This document shows positions 15,112 through 23,302 of a DNA stretch of 23,302 nucleotides, in pieces. The position numbers were made by a program, and so were the translations under genes. The stretch spans positions 1 to 23,302 of the forward strand of contig NZ_CAMLSE010000061.1 in the NCBI RefSeq assembly GCF_946482605.1, read 5' to 3'. This DNA is from an uncultured Dyadobacter sp. (GTDB lineage Bacteria; Bacteroidota; Bacteroidia; Cytophagales; Spirosomataceae). The first letter of the stretch is position 1. Every line of letters begins with the position of its first letter. The notes beneath the pieces are model-generated. The model ran no database searches and had not been told where the DNA came from. It worked only from the letters and a program-made list of their open reading frames with translations.

Positions 15112-17754
15112 ATGATTTCCAAAACTTATGCCCCTCAGGAGATAGAGGATAAATGGTACTCCTACTGGATCGAGAACAAGTTCTTTCAGTCGAAACCCAA
15201 CCCCGAAAAAGAACCTTACACCATCGTGATCCCGCCGCCGAATGTCACAGGTGTGCTGCATATGGGGCATATGCTCAATAATACCATTCAGGATATCCTC
15301 GTTCGCAAGGCCAGGATGGAAGGCAAGGAGGCTTGCTGGGTTCCGGGAACCGATCATGCCTCCATTGCTACCGAGGCGAAGGTAGTAGCGATGCTCAAAG
15401 AACGGGGCATCAGCAAGCGCGACCTCACCCGTGACGAATTCCTGGAATACTGCTGGGAATGGACCCACAAATACGGCGGCATTATCCTCAAACAGCTTCG
15501 CAAACTAGGCGCTTCGTGCGACTGGGATCGCACGCGCTTCACCATGGAGCCGGACCTGTACGATTCGGTGATCGACGTTTTCATTGACCTCCACAATAAA
15601 GGAGAAATATACCGCGGGCATCGGATGGTGAACTGGGACCCTCAGGCGCGTACGACCGTTTCGGATGAGGAGGTGATCATGAAAGAAGTGAACCAGAAGC
15701 TGGTTTACCTGCGCTATCCTCTTGCCGGGGAGAATGGAGAAGGGAGTACGGAGGAAGGGGTGGTGATTGCTACTACGCGACCAGAAACGATTATGGCCGA
15801 CGTGGCTATCTGTGTCAACCCGGCCGATGAGCGTTACCAGCATTTGATTGGTAAGAAAGTACTGATTCCTTTGATCAACCGGGCGATTCCGATTATTGCG
15901 GATGATTATGTGGAAATGGAATTCGGAACGGGCTGCCTGAAAGTTACTCCTGCGCACGATACCAATGACTATGAGCTGGGCAAACGGCACAATCTGCCGA
16001 TCATCGACTTGTTGAATGAAGATGGTACGTTAAATGACAAGGCACAGATTCTTGTTGGCGAAGATCGTTTCGCAGCCCGGAAGAAGATCATCAAAATGCT
16101 GGAAGAGTCGGGAAACCTGGTGAAAACGGAGGAGTATAAATCTAATGTAGGACACTCGGAGCGGACTAATTCGGTGATCGAGCCGAGACTGTCGGAGCAG
16201 TGGTTCCTGAAAATGGAGAAGATCAGTAAACCGGCATTCGAGAATGTCATGAACGATACTGTTCAGCTGATCCCTGCGAAGTTCAAGAACACCTATCGTC
16301 ACTGGATGGAGAATGTCCGCGACTGGAATATCAGCCGCCAGCTGTGGTGGGGGCACCGTATTCCGGCTTATTATCTGAATGACGGGACCATTATCGTGGC
16401 GAAATCGAAGCGCGAGGCACTGCGCAAAGCGCAGCATGAGTACCAGCTTTTTGCATTGACCGAGGAAGACCTTACCCAGGACCCTGACGTGGTGGATACC
16501 TGGTTTTCGTCATGGCTCTGGCCCATTTCTGTTTTTAATGGTATTAAAGAGCCGGATAATGAGGAGGTAAATTACTATTATCCGACCAATGACCTGGTAA
16601 CCGCACCTGAAATCCTTTTCTTCTGGGTGGCGCGTATGATCATCGCAGGTTACGAATACCGCGGTCAGTATCCGTTCAAAAATGTTTACCTCACGGGCAT
16701 TGTGCGGGATAAGCAGGGGCGGAAGATGTCGAAATCGCTGGGCAACTCGCCGGATCCGATCGACCTGATCGATCTATATGGCGCTGACAGCATTCGTACC
16801 GGTATGTTGTTCAGTTCACAAGCGGGCAACGACCTTCCTTACGACGAGAAGCTGATCGAGCAGGGAAGGAATTTTGGTAACAAGATCTGGAATGCATTCA
16901 GGCTGGTGAAAGGTTGGACAGTGGATAGCGAGCTCCCGGTTCCCGAAGGTTCGAAACTCGCCGTTCAATGGTTTGAAAGCAAATTGAACCAGACTCTGGC
17001 CGAAGTCCAGGACCACTTCTCGAAATTCCGTATTTCGGATGCATTGAACTCGGTATACAAGCTGATTTGGGACGATTTCTGTGCGCAGTATCTCGAAATG
17101 ATCAAACCGGGATTCGAACAGCCGATTGACCTGTCGACTTACGATTCTACCCTCGATTTCTTCGACAGGCAGATGCGTTTGCTACACCCGTTTATGCCTT
17201 TCATTTCGGAGGAGATCTGGCAGAATATTATAGAAAGGGGAGAGAAAGAATCTATTTGTATCTCACATTTCCCGCAAGCGGCCGAGTTCGATCAGGCATT
17301 GCTGAATGACTTTGATGTTCTTTTTGAACTTGTTTCATCAATTCGCAACCTGCGTAACTCGAAAGGTATTAGTCCCAAAACGGCATTGCCACTCGCGATT
17401 CGCACGGATTCAGACGAACGTTACAATGCATTGACGCCGCTGATCGAAAAGCTGGCGAACGTGGAGGGCATTAGCTATGTGTCCGGGGAAGCGGAAGGCA
17501 CTTCATTCCGTGTGAAGTCAGATGAGTTCTTCGTGAACTTAGCGGATGAGCTGGATGTGGAAGCAGAACGCGAGAATCTTTTGCGTGAACTGGAATATAC
17601 CAAAGGCTTCCTCGAATCGGTCATGAAGAAGTTGTCCAACGAACGTTTCGTGGCCAATGCAAAAGGTGATATCGTTGAAAAGGAAAGAGCTAAGCAGGCC
17701 GATGCCGAGGCGAAGATCGCGACGCTGACCGACGCGCTGTCCAGACTTAAATAA
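15112..17754 (+). CDS. valS: valyl-tRNA synthetase
   Basis: ValS charges tRNA-Val with valine and hydrolyses mischarged Thr-tRNA-Val. It is an 880-residue class Ia synthetase, normal in length. The N-terminal PPPNVTGVLHMGH segment (residues 41-53) contains the HIGH-type motif HMGH at 50-53. WVPGTDHASIATE follows. The editing (CP1) domain is inserted at about residues 190-330 and includes TTRPETIMADVA. KMSKS is at 538-542, followed by the anticodon-binding helical domain. A C-terminal coiled coil (~815-880) is rich in Glu/Lys/Ala, as expected for tRNA contact. The gene starts 81 bases after the kinase stop and is followed by a strong terminator. Confidence 0.98.
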   Translation: MISKTYAPQEIEDKWYSYWIENKFFQSKPNPEKEPYTIVIPPPNVTGVLHMGHMLNNTIQDILVRKARMEGKEACWVPGTDHASIATEAKVVAMLKERGISKRDLTRDEFLEYCWEWTHKYGGIILKQLRKLGASCDWDRTRFTMEPDLYDSVIDVFIDLHNKGEIYRGHRMVNWDPQARTTVSDEEVIMKEVNQKLVYLRYPLAGENGEGSTEEGVVIATTRPETIMADVAICVNPADERYQHLIGKKVLIPLINRAIPIIADDYVEMEFGTGCLKVTPAHDTNDYELGKRHNLPIIDLLNEDGTLNDKAQILVGEDRFAARKKIIKMLEESGNLVKTEEYKSNVGHSERTNSVIEPRLSEQWFLKMEKISKPAFENVMNDTVQLIPAKFKNTYRHWMENVRDWNISRQLWWGHRIPAYYLNDGTIIVAKSKREALRKAQHEYQLFALTEEDLTQDPDVVDTWFSSWLWPISVFNGIKEPDNEEVNYYYPTNDLVTAPEILFFWVARMIIAGYEYRGQYPFKNVYLTGIVRDKQGRKMSKSLGNSPDPIDLIDLYGADSIRTGMLFSSQAGNDLPYDEKLIEQGRNFGNKIWNAFRLVKGWTVDSELPVPEGSKLAVQWFESKLNQTLAEVQDHFSKFRISDALNSVYKLIWDDFCAQYLEMIKPGFEQPIDLSTYDSTLDFFDRQMRLLHPFMPFISEEIWQNIIERGEKESICISHFPQAAEFDQALLNDFDVLFELVSSIRNLRNSKGISPKTALPLAIRTDSDERYNALTPLIEKLANVEGISYVSGEAEGTSFRVKSDEFFVNLADELDVEAERENLLRELEYTKGFLESVMKKLSNERFVANAKGDIVEKERAKQADAEAKIATLTDALSRLK

Positions 17755-17778
17755 GCGTCAGAAATACATATTATCTGT

Positions 17779-17811
17779 AAAGCACAGGGTGTAAGCACCT
17801 TGTGCTTTTTT
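17779..17811 (+). terminator. intrinsic terminator after valS
   Basis: AAAGCACAGGGTG pairs with CACCTTGTGCTTT over 13 positions with one G-T wobble, around a TAAG tetraloop, followed by a run of T. It lies about 25 bases past the valS stop. The rest of the 265-base gap to fbp is AT-rich and has no gene. Confidence 0.9.
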
Positions 17812-17958
17812 GTTATGCGGTATAGCTGATTAATGTCGCGCAGACATTTAAAAAGTGCAAGGCGACGACTAGCTAAATAGCTCACCCTTAGGATTAATCG
17901 ATGATTTAATGGAGATAAAATTATATTAATTTTTAAAAAATTTTATTAGGTCAAACTG

Positions 17959-17991
17959 TTTGGAAATAGGAAAAATCCGGGTGTAACTTTC
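17959..17991 (+). promoter_or_regulatory. candidate promoter for fbp (TTTG ... TAACTTTC)
   Basis: A TTTG at 17959-17962 is followed after 21 bases by TAACTTTC at 17984-17991. This is one mismatch from the TTG-N19-21-TAnnTTTG arrangement of Bacteroidota. The AT-rich stretch at 17919-17950 lies just upstream, and the fbp ATG is 28 bases downstream. It is the only candidate here with both elements at plausible spacing. Confidence 0.45.
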
Positions 17992-18019
17992 CAGCCAATC
18001 TGATGTAACTCAATCGACT

Positions 18020-19015
18020 ATGGCGACGAAAACAGCACAGGAATTAGCCCTGCCGGTGGGCGTAACGCTCGACCGGTTTATCATGCACAGCCAAAGTGCA
18101 TTTCCTTATGCAACGGGCGAATTGTCCCAGCTCCTCCGCGACATCGCGCTTGCGGGAAAGATCATCAACCGTGAAATCAACCGGGCAGGTCTGATCGATA
18201 TTACCGGCGGGAACGGGACAGAAAATGTGCAGGGAGAAAACCAACAAAAACTGGATATCGTAGCCAACATCCGCTTTATTCGTGCATTGAAGAATGGTGG
18301 GGAGGTTTGTGCCATCTTGTCGGAAGAGGAGGAGGATATTATTCACACCGGAAACGATCACGGGAAATATGTAGTAGCGATGGACCCGCTGGACGGCTCT
18401 TCCAACATCGATGTGAACGTTTCGATCGGCACCATCTTTTCTATCTACCGGCGGGTTACACCCATCAACGAGCCGGCTTCTATGGCAGACTTCCTGCAAG
18501 GAGGACGCAAGCAGGTGGCGGCGGGCTATATTCTCTACGGATCGTCGACGATGCTGGTCTATTGCACTGGTGACGGGGTCAATGGTTTCACATATGATCA
18601 TTCGCTGGGAGAGTTTATCCTGTCGCACAAGAACATGGGTACCCCGGCCAACGGCACGATCTATTCTGTCAACGAAGGTCATTACCACAGCTATCCGGCG
18701 TTTGTACAGCAGTATATTGCGCAGTGCAAATCGAGGAGTTTCAGTGCACGTTATATCGGTTCGCTCGTGGGCGATTTCCACAGGAACATGCTTAAAGGCG
18801 GCATTTACCTTTACCCATCTACCCAAAAAGACCCGAAAGGCAAACTGCGCCTGCTTTATGAATGCTATCCGCTCGCATTCATCGCGGAAAAGTCAGGGGG
18901 CAAAGCCAGTGATGGTTTTGGTAACATTCTCGACATCATACCGCAGTCTTTTCACCAGCGCTCGCCGCTGTACATTGGCTCGTCGAGCCTTGTGGACGAC
19001 GTTGTGAAAGGCTGA
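18020..19015 (+). CDS. fbp: fructose-1,6-bisphosphatase class I
   Basis: This enzyme removes the 1-phosphate of fructose-1,6-bisphosphate, the committed step of gluconeogenesis, in the cytoplasm. The 331-residue protein has the metal/substrate-binding signature [11 protein letters not shown] at 121-131. It also has an acidic cluster EEEED at 102-106 next to conserved [11 protein letters not shown] at 218-225, a conserved [12 protein letters not shown] stretch (245-256), and GGIYLYP at 260-266. The length and motif order fit class I FBPases. The gene starts at the ATG at 18020 and is the first of a codirectional set, with the helicase gene 37 bases downstream. A 260-codon antisense reading frame within it is a shadow. 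Confidence 0.97.
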   Translation: MATKTAQELALPVGVTLDRFIMHSQSAFPYATGELSQLLRDIALAGKIINREINRAGLIDITGGNGTENVQGENQQKLDIVANIRFIRALKNGGEVCAILSEEEEDIIHTGNDHGKYVVAMDPLDGSSNIDVNVSIGTIFSIYRRVTPINEPASMADFLQGGRKQVAAGYILYGSSTMLVYCTGDGVNGFTYDHSLGEFILSHKNMGTPANGTIYSVNEGHYHSYPAFVQQYIAQCKSRSFSARYIGSLVGDFHRNMLKGGIYLYPSTQKDPKGKLRLLYECYPLAFIAEKSGGKASDGFGNILDIIPQSFHQRSPLYIGSSSLVDDVVKG

Positions 19016-19040
19016 TGGCGGGCTACCGTTTTAGTTTTCG

Positions 19041-19048
19041 TAACTTTG
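19041..19048 (+). promoter_or_regulatory. candidate -7 element directly before the helicase gene
   Basis: TAACTTTG matches TAnnTTTG exactly and ends four bases before the ATG at 19053. If used, transcription would begin at or just inside the start codon, giving a leaderless or nearly leaderless mRNA. No TTG lies at the -33 position, so it may be weak or fortuitous. Confidence 0.4.
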
Positions 19049-19052
19049 CGCC

Positions 19053-20390
19053 ATGCAAACTACGCAAAACCCATTCGAGCAATTCAAGCTCAACCGCCAA
19101 TTGCTCAATGCGATTGAAGAAGCAGGATACACAGAACCGACCGCTATTCAGGAGCAGGCCATACCCATTGCCCTCGCTGGCCAGGACATTCTGGGCATAG
19201 CGCAGACGGGCACCGGTAAGACAGCGGCTTATACATTACCATTATTAATGCGTATCAAATATGCCCAGGGACAACATCCCCGGGCATTGATTTTGGCCCC
19301 CACCCGGGAATTGGCCATGCAGATATCGGAGGCCATTATCCAGCTTGGAAAGTACACCGACATCCGGACGGTCGTCCTGTATGGCGGAGTAGGTCCGAAA
19401 ACACAGATCGAAGCCCTCAGGAAAGGTGTGGACATTATTGTTGCGACACCAGGCCGTTTTATGGACCTCTATTTTCAGGAGGAAATTGTGGTAAAGCATC
19501 TCAACGCGATGGTGCTCGATGAAGCCGATAAGATGATGGACATGGGTTTTATGCCCCAAATCCGGAAATTGCTGGAAATCATTCCGCGTAAAAGACAGAA
19601 CATGCTTTTTTCGGCGACATTTTCCGGGAAAGTTGAGCACCTGTCCCACGAATTTCTTGAATTCCCGACACGCATTGAAATTACCCCGCAGGCGACGGCG
19701 GCTGAAATGGTGTCCCAATCGTTGTACGAAGTGCCCAATTTTCGCACGAAGATTAATTTATTGACCTATTTACTGGAAGACCGTGATGCGCTTACACGTG
19801 TGCTCGTGTTTACGCGCAGCCGGGAGGTGGCCGGGCTGGTACACCAGAATTTGCTGAACCGGGCCGTGCCCGAAGCAGAGCTGCGTGTGATCCATGCCAA
19901 CAAAGGCCAAAATACCCGGATCAATGCGATGGAAGCCTTTCGGGAAGGACAGATACGGGTAATGGTGGCAACCGACGTGGTGGCACGCGGGATTGACATT
20001 ACAGAAGTGAGCCATGTGGTCAATTTCGATGTGCCGCTGATCTACGAAGACTATGTGCACCGGATCGGCCGTACGGGCCGAGCCAACCATGTAGGTAATG
20101 CGATCACGTTCATGACCATTGCCGACGAATATCATATCCGGAAAATTGAGTCGATGATCAGGACGGAGATTCCCCGTGCCGAGTTTCCGGATGAGGTTGA
20201 TGTCGTAGAAACTCCCTTCCAGGAACAACAGGATATGCTTCGCGAAATCGATAATCAACGCCGGAAAGAGGACCCGACTTTCAAGGGTGCTTTTCATGAA
20301 AAGAAAAGATTCATTCCGACGGCCAGGAAATCATCAGGGAATACCGGTAAGGGGCAGCGTGGATCGGGAGGAAGAAGTAAACGCAGATAA
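19053..20390 (+). CDS. rhlE: DEAD-box RNA helicase (RhlE type)
   Basis: This is an ATP-dependent RNA helicase, likely involved in ribosome assembly or RNA turnover. The 445-residue protein has the full motif series: an N-terminal Q-motif region (F8 ... Q33), AQTGTGKT at 50-57 (I), PTREL at 83-87 (Ia), TPGR at 132-135 (Ib), DEAD at 156-159 (II), SAT at 187-189 (III), VFTRSR at 252-257 (IV), ATDVVARGID at 306-315 (V) and HRIGRTGR at 336-343 (VI). The C-terminal ~40 residues are basic and Gly/Ser-rich, ending GGRSKRR, typical of RhlE-like proteins and probably RNA-binding. The symbol marks the subfamily, not proven orthology. It follows fbp by 37 bases and could have its own start site. Confidence 0.93.
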   Translation: MQTTQNPFEQFKLNRQLLNAIEEAGYTEPTAIQEQAIPIALAGQDILGIAQTGTGKTAAYTLPLLMRIKYAQGQHPRALILAPTRELAMQISEAIIQLGKYTDIRTVVLYGGVGPKTQIEALRKGVDIIVATPGRFMDLYFQEEIVVKHLNAMVLDEADKMMDMGFMPQIRKLLEIIPRKRQNMLFSATFSGKVEHLSHEFLEFPTRIEITPQATAAEMVSQSLYEVPNFRTKINLLTYLLEDRDALTRVLVFTRSREVAGLVHQNLLNRAVPEAELRVIHANKGQNTRINAMEAFREGQIRVMVATDVVARGIDITEVSHVVNFDVPLIYEDYVHRIGRTGRANHVGNAITFMTIADEYHIRKIESMIRTEIPRAEFPDEVDVVETPFQEQQDMLREIDNQRRKEDPTFKGAFHEKKRFIPTARKSSGNTGKGQRGSGGRSKRR

Positions 20391-20458
20391 TGCAATACAA
20401 ATCGGAGAAAACCGTTTAACTTGGACAATAGAAAACCTATCTTCTATTAAAGTCAATT

Positions 20459-21199
20459 ATGAAAGAGTCTGTTGTAATTTGGCTTGCCTTTTTGATACCT
20501 GTAATGGGCTTTGCTCAAAACACGCATCTGGCAAGCGCGGGTCCAAGTACAGATACCAACGTTGCTCCCAAAAAGCCACTTGAATTAAAGGAAAGACGTA
20601 TTCTCCCGCTATTCGGAGAAGTAAGCAAAACTTCGGAGCAAATCGATGAAGAGATTAAGTTCCTGAGTGAATGCGATAAATCGTTCGCCACCCGGACCGA
20701 GGCCAGCAGTTTCTTTGCTACCCGCGCCTGGGAATATTTGCAGGAAGGGTCGCTTGATACAGCCTGCTACCGTTTCAACCTCGCCCAGTTATTGAACGAC
20801 AAGAACGTGGAGGCCTACTGGGGTTTGGGCGTTGTATCTTACCAGCGTGAAAACTGGGTGGATGCCAAAAGAATGCTGACCAAAGGTATAAGCCTGCAAG
20901 CCGACAATGTCCCGCTGCTCGTAGATTTGTCAACGGTTGAATTAAAATTATATGCGATCACCAGCCGCAAGGAAGAATTGGATGAGGCAAGTGAACTGCT
21001 GAAACATGCCGTTTCCATTGATTCATCTTATGCATTGGGACAGTACAATCTCGCATTGCTGCATTATAATCTCAATGAGCTCGACAAGTCATGGGAGCAT
21101 TTGCATAAAGGTCGCACGCTGGATTTTAGCCAGTTGAACCTTGACTTTGTTGAACTTTTGAAGGCCAAAATGCCCGATCCTCAGGGATTTTTCAAGTAA
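20459..21199 (+). CDS. exported TPR-repeat protein
   Basis: This is a 246-residue protein with no assignable enzymatic function. The first 19 residues form a signal peptide (MKESVVIWLAFLIPVMGFA) with likely cleavage before Gln20, placing it in the periplasm or beyond. A linker rich in Pro/Lys/Glu covers ~20-80. Residues ~80-225 contain at least three to four TPR-like helical pairs. The alanine/glycine/tyrosine pattern fits: AWEYLQEGSLDTACYRFNLA, then AYWGLGVVSYQRENWVDAKR, then ALGQYNLALLHYNLNELDKS. Such proteins are usually protein-protein scaffolds. No lipobox or T9SS domain is seen. It is codirectional with the helicase gene 68 bases upstream, but a functional link is not evident. A strong terminator follows. 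Confidence 0.85.
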   Translation: MKESVVIWLAFLIPVMGFAQNTHLASAGPSTDTNVAPKKPLELKERRILPLFGEVSKTSEQIDEEIKFLSECDKSFATRTEASSFFATRAWEYLQEGSLDTACYRFNLAQLLNDKNVEAYWGLGVVSYQRENWVDAKRMLTKGISLQADNVPLLVDLSTVELKLYAITSRKEELDEASELLKHAVSIDSSYALGQYNLALLHYNLNELDKSWEHLHKGRTLDFSQLNLDFVELLKAKMPDPQGFFK

Positions 21200-21222
21200 C
21201 TCAGTGCATTACCAGCATAGGG

Positions 21223-21246
21223 AAGTCTCCTTCGGGAGACTTTTTT
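21223..21246 (+). terminator. UUCG-loop intrinsic terminator after the TPR gene
   Basis: AAGTCTCC and GGAGACTT pair perfectly over 8 bases around a TTCG tetraloop and run into TTTT. It lies 24 bases past the TPR gene stop. This is a textbook rho-independent terminator on the plus strand. Confidence 0.92.
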
Positions 21247-21368
21247 GTTGTAAGACGGCCTGCAATCCATTATCTGGCTTTACAGAAAGTGGTTTTCGCT
21301 GTTTGACCTCAATAAAACAACCCGGCTGCATTGCGATCATACGTTCTGTTTTGCTGAGAAGGCAAATG

Positions 21369-21398
21369 GGAATGGCCCGGCGATTGCCGGGCCATTCC
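21369..21398 (-). terminator. terminator-like hairpin after the lipoprotein gene
   Basis: GGAATGGCCCGGC and GCCGGGCCATTCC pair perfectly over 13 bases around a GATT loop. It lies two bases past the stop of the minus-strand lipoprotein gene, facing the converging TPR gene. The minus-strand tail (CCCATTTGCCTTCT) is a poor U-tract, but the stem is very stable and could act from either side. The 21247-21368 stretch between the two hairpins holds nothing recognisable. Confidence 0.75.
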
Positions 21399-21400
21399 TG

Positions 21401-22486
21401 TTATTGGAAGACAAATCCTGTTGGAGCAACACCCACTTTCAGGGAATCGACCAGGCTTCCGTCTGTCCGGTAGCGTACGGCATAGCCCGCCTGAGCGTAC
21501 GAAGGTGTTACACCTGCATATAGCAAACCTTGCGACGGGTCAACAGATAATCCGCTGAAAACGCGAGGGATCAAAGGCGTGTTCATTGCAATTTGGGAGT
21601 CGGTGATCGCGAATTTATAGGTCGCGCCATGTTCCTGGCCTTTGTCGTCATACCATGAGAGTACAAAGAATATCGATCGTAGATCGGCACTGAACGTAAA
21701 GTTTCCGGGTGTCTTGAAACCACCAGTGGCAATGCTTAATGTAGCTTCTACATTGGAATTTTCGGGATTGACGCGCATCACCTTTCCGCCAGCCTGAACC
21801 CAAAGTTTGCCGTTTGCATCAATTCCTATCGGATTGGCGGCTCCGTCAAACGAGACAGGTGTGCCAATCTGGTCGGATGTGGTGTTGATAATGGTCAGTT
21901 TTGTCCCTGAACCCCATAGCGTGGTTCCTACGAACAGTTTACCATTGTGATAGACCAGGTTTTCGGGCCCGTCCGCGATGTCGATTTTTTTGGTAACCTT
22001 CTTGCTGCCCAGATCGATAACGCTTACATAGCCGGTTTTATATTTCAAATCTGAATTGGAGCCCCAGCAGGACACATAGGCTTTGTTATCGACGATGACA
22101 ACTTCCCGTGGATTTTCGATATCCGGTGCGCCAATGGTACCCTCGCTTTTGAAAGTATAGCTGTCAATAAATTGAACCTTGTCCTGTCCGGCAGCTGAGT
22201 TGTCGACCAGAATTATTCCTTTTCCATTCGATGTGGCATAGTCCTGCACGCCACCTTTTAATGCGGTACCATTAGCAACAGCAAAAATGTCGGCGTCAGC
22301 GGTGCTCCTTTCCCGTGGGAAATACGAAATAGCTCCGTTATTCTGTGAAAAATTACCTTCATTCATCACAAAAACCCCACTTACATAATCGCCTTTCGGT
22401 GCAGGGTCGCTTTGGTTACATGACCACACCGCAAGCGTGGAGAGAGCTATTGCAACTGAACTGGCTAATTGTTTTTTCATTTTCAT
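21401..22486 (-). CDS. YncE/DUF5074-like surface lipoprotein (BtuG-like candidate)
   Basis: This is a 361-residue predicted beta-propeller lipoprotein. I chose the ATG at 22486 (MKMKKQLASS), four bases past the receptor stop. An ATG at 22504 would overlap the receptor by 14 bases, and one at 22480 is also possible. The signal peptide ends in a lipobox-like LAVWSC with Cys23, so the protein is probably lipidated. The start of the mature part, VFVMNEGNFSQNNGAISYF, is typical of Bacteroidota YncE-like/DUF5074 proteins. Repeated blade-like strands follow (YVSVIDLGSKKVTKKIDI; GKLFVGTTLWGSG; GKLWVQAGGKVMRVNP). It lies directly downstream of a TonB-dependent receptor gene. In Bacteroides such pairs include BtuB-BtuG for cobalamin capture, so ligand binding at the cell surface is a reasonable inference. 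The ligand is not proven. Confidence 0.8.
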   Translation of the reverse strand: MKMKKQLASSVAIALSTLAVWSCNQSDPAPKGDYVSGVFVMNEGNFSQNNGAISYFPRERSTADADIFAVANGTALKGGVQDYATSNGKGIILVDNSAAGQDKVQFIDSYTFKSEGTIGAPDIENPREVVIVDNKAYVSCWGSNSDLKYKTGYVSVIDLGSKKVTKKIDIADGPENLVYHNGKLFVGTTLWGSGTKLTIINTTSDQIGTPVSFDGAANPIGIDANGKLWVQAGGKVMRVNPENSNVEATLSIATGGFKTPGNFTFSADLRSIFFVLSWYDDKGQEHGATYKFAITDSQIAMNTPLIPRVFSGLSVDPSQGLLYAGVTPSYAQAGYAVRYRTDGSLVDSLKVGVAPTGFVFQ

Positions 22487-22490
22487 TGAT

Positions 22491-23302
22491 TTATTGAGAA
22501 TCATAACTAAAGGTTAAACTTAATGCAAAACTTCTTCCCGGCATCGCGTTATTTCTCACATTCAGGTAAAATGCATTCGTGAGGTTCCGTACTTGTCCCT
22601 GAATGTGTGCCTTGAATGTGTTCCAGGAAACCGTGGTTTCGGCTAAAATATTCAGCAAACCATATCCGTCAAAAGACTGTGAATTGTCGAAAGTTGTGAA
22701 ACGTTTGCCAACTGCCTGGAACTGACCAGTGACCTTCGTTGCCTTGTATTGAGCAAATGCACTCATATTGGCGCTGTGAAGGGGTACAAATACAAGTTGC
22801 TTCCCTATTATATCCTGGGAATAATTGTCGTAAGCCTTCTCCTGAGAACTCTTGTTGAGCGCGTAACCTGCATCGAAACCCGACCGGACCGTCCCCATCT
22901 GGCGTCGGTAGCCCAGTTGCAGCTCGATACCGCGTGCCAGTACCTGTTGCAGGTTTTCGACCCGGTAGTTTCTCGAAGGATTCCAATACGTCCAATCCCT
23001 GATGCGATTGTGATAGGCAGTCAGCGATGCGTGGAAGGTGCTGCCCGCAGTGGACTTGAAGCTATGTGTGATGCCCAGCTCCTTGTTCCAGCCGCTTTCC
23101 GGCTTAATGTCAGGATTACCCAGATCTTTCCAATAACGTTCATTCAAAGTAGGGGTACGGTAGCTGCGGCCCACGGAGCCTTTCATGAGCAGGCGATGCT
23201 GATCATTCCGCATCACATCGTATTCCGCCCCTAAGGAAGGCGTAAAAGGCGGGTTGTAGCCGCTGATCAGTGCTTGTCGAAAATTGGCAGAAACGGTCAG
23301 CC
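22491..23302 (-). CDS. TonB-dependent outer-membrane receptor, C-terminal part (BtuB-like)
   Basis: Only the last 269 residues are in the window. The frame is open to the right edge (23302), so the 5' end, plug domain and any riboswitch lie outside. The visible part is C-terminal beta-barrel. The segment SYRTPTLNERYW ... GNPDIKPE is a hallmark of BtuB/FepA-type receptors. Alternating amphipathic strands follow, such as STFHASLTAYHNRIRDWTYW and GIELQLGYRRQMG, and the protein ends in aromatic SFALSLTFSYDSQ, a normal barrel end. The GTG at 23216 is not a real start, because the receptor-like sequence continues upstream of it. The gene runs into the lipoprotein gene with a four-base gap, so the two should be one transcript. 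A vitamin B12 or siderophore ligand is possible. Confidence 0.9.
   Translation of the reverse strand, partial: LTVSANFRQALISGYNPPFTPSLGAEYDVMRNDQHRLLMKGSVGRSYRTPTLNERYWKDLGNPDIKPESGWNKELGITHSFKSTAGSTFHASLTAYHNRIRDWTYWNPSRNYRVENLQQVLARGIELQLGYRRQMGTVRSGFDAGYALNKSSQEKAYDNYSQDIIGKQLVFVPLHSANMSAFAQYKATKVTGQFQAVGKRFTTFDNSQSFDGYGLLNILAETTVSWNTFKAHIQGQVRNLTNAFYLNVRNNAMPGRSFALSLTFSYDSQ

Noticed and set aside
17812..17958. Riboswitch or small RNA in the valS-fbp gap
   Set aside because: Only short weak stems (for example AGCTA/TAGCT near 17871) and AT-rich sequence are visible. There is no recognisable aptamer core.
18044..18826. 260-codon open frame antisense to fbp
   Set aside because: It lies wholly inside a gene with complete FBPase motifs. 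The translated product shows no domain-like pattern and is explained by the GC-rich codon use of fbp.

Overview
The window looks like chromosome from a Bacteroidota bacterium of the order Cytophagales, probably close to Dyadobacter or its Spirosomataceae relatives. This is inferred from three things: secreted proteins with type IX secretion (T9SS) C-terminal sorting domains, TAnnTTTG-type promoter elements in place of sigma70-like ones, and the character of the housekeeping proteins. No rRNA, tRNA, CRISPR array, insertion sequence, prophage or integron was seen. No gene-free stretch exceeds about 265 bases.

Layout. (1) 1-4671, minus strand: the first seven genes of a complex I operon, nuoABCDEFG. 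nuoG is cut by the left edge. (2) 4869-10383, minus strand: two tandem, paralogous secreted proteins. Each has a signal peptide, a conserved N-terminal domain, an SGNH/sialate-O-acetylesterase-like catalytic domain, Ig-like domains and a T9SS sorting domain. The second carries an array of six ~74-residue Cys-containing repeats. (3) 10459-12064, minus strand: obgE and adk. (4) 12222-13037, minus strand, and 13210-15030, plus strand: a divergent pair made of an exported protein of unknown function and an orphan transmembrane histidine kinase. (5) 15112-21199, plus strand: valS, fbp, an RhlE-type DEAD-box helicase and an exported TPR protein. (6) 21401-23302, minus strand: a YncE/DUF5074-like lipoprotein immediately downstream of a TonB-dependent receptor that is cut by the right edge. 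The pair resembles the BtuG-BtuB arrangement used for cobalamin capture in Bacteroides.

How it fits together. Most of the window is core metabolism: the respiratory NADH dehydrogenase, adenylate balance, ribosome assembly GTPase, Val-tRNA charging, gluconeogenesis and RNA remodelling. Lineage-specific envelope functions are interleaved: T9SS-exported esterases, a sensor kinase with an unrecognised periplasmic domain, and an outer-membrane uptake pair. Five hairpins with good stems separate the units. They lie after esterase gene 1, after the 12222-13037 gene, after valS, and between the converging TPR and lipoprotein genes (one for each strand).

No clearly new system is visible. The items most worth a second look are the paralogous T9SS esterase pair, one of which has Glu in place of the catalytic-motif Asp; the divergent exported-protein/orphan-kinase pair; the receptor-lipoprotein pair; and a possible leaderless promoter in front of the helicase gene.
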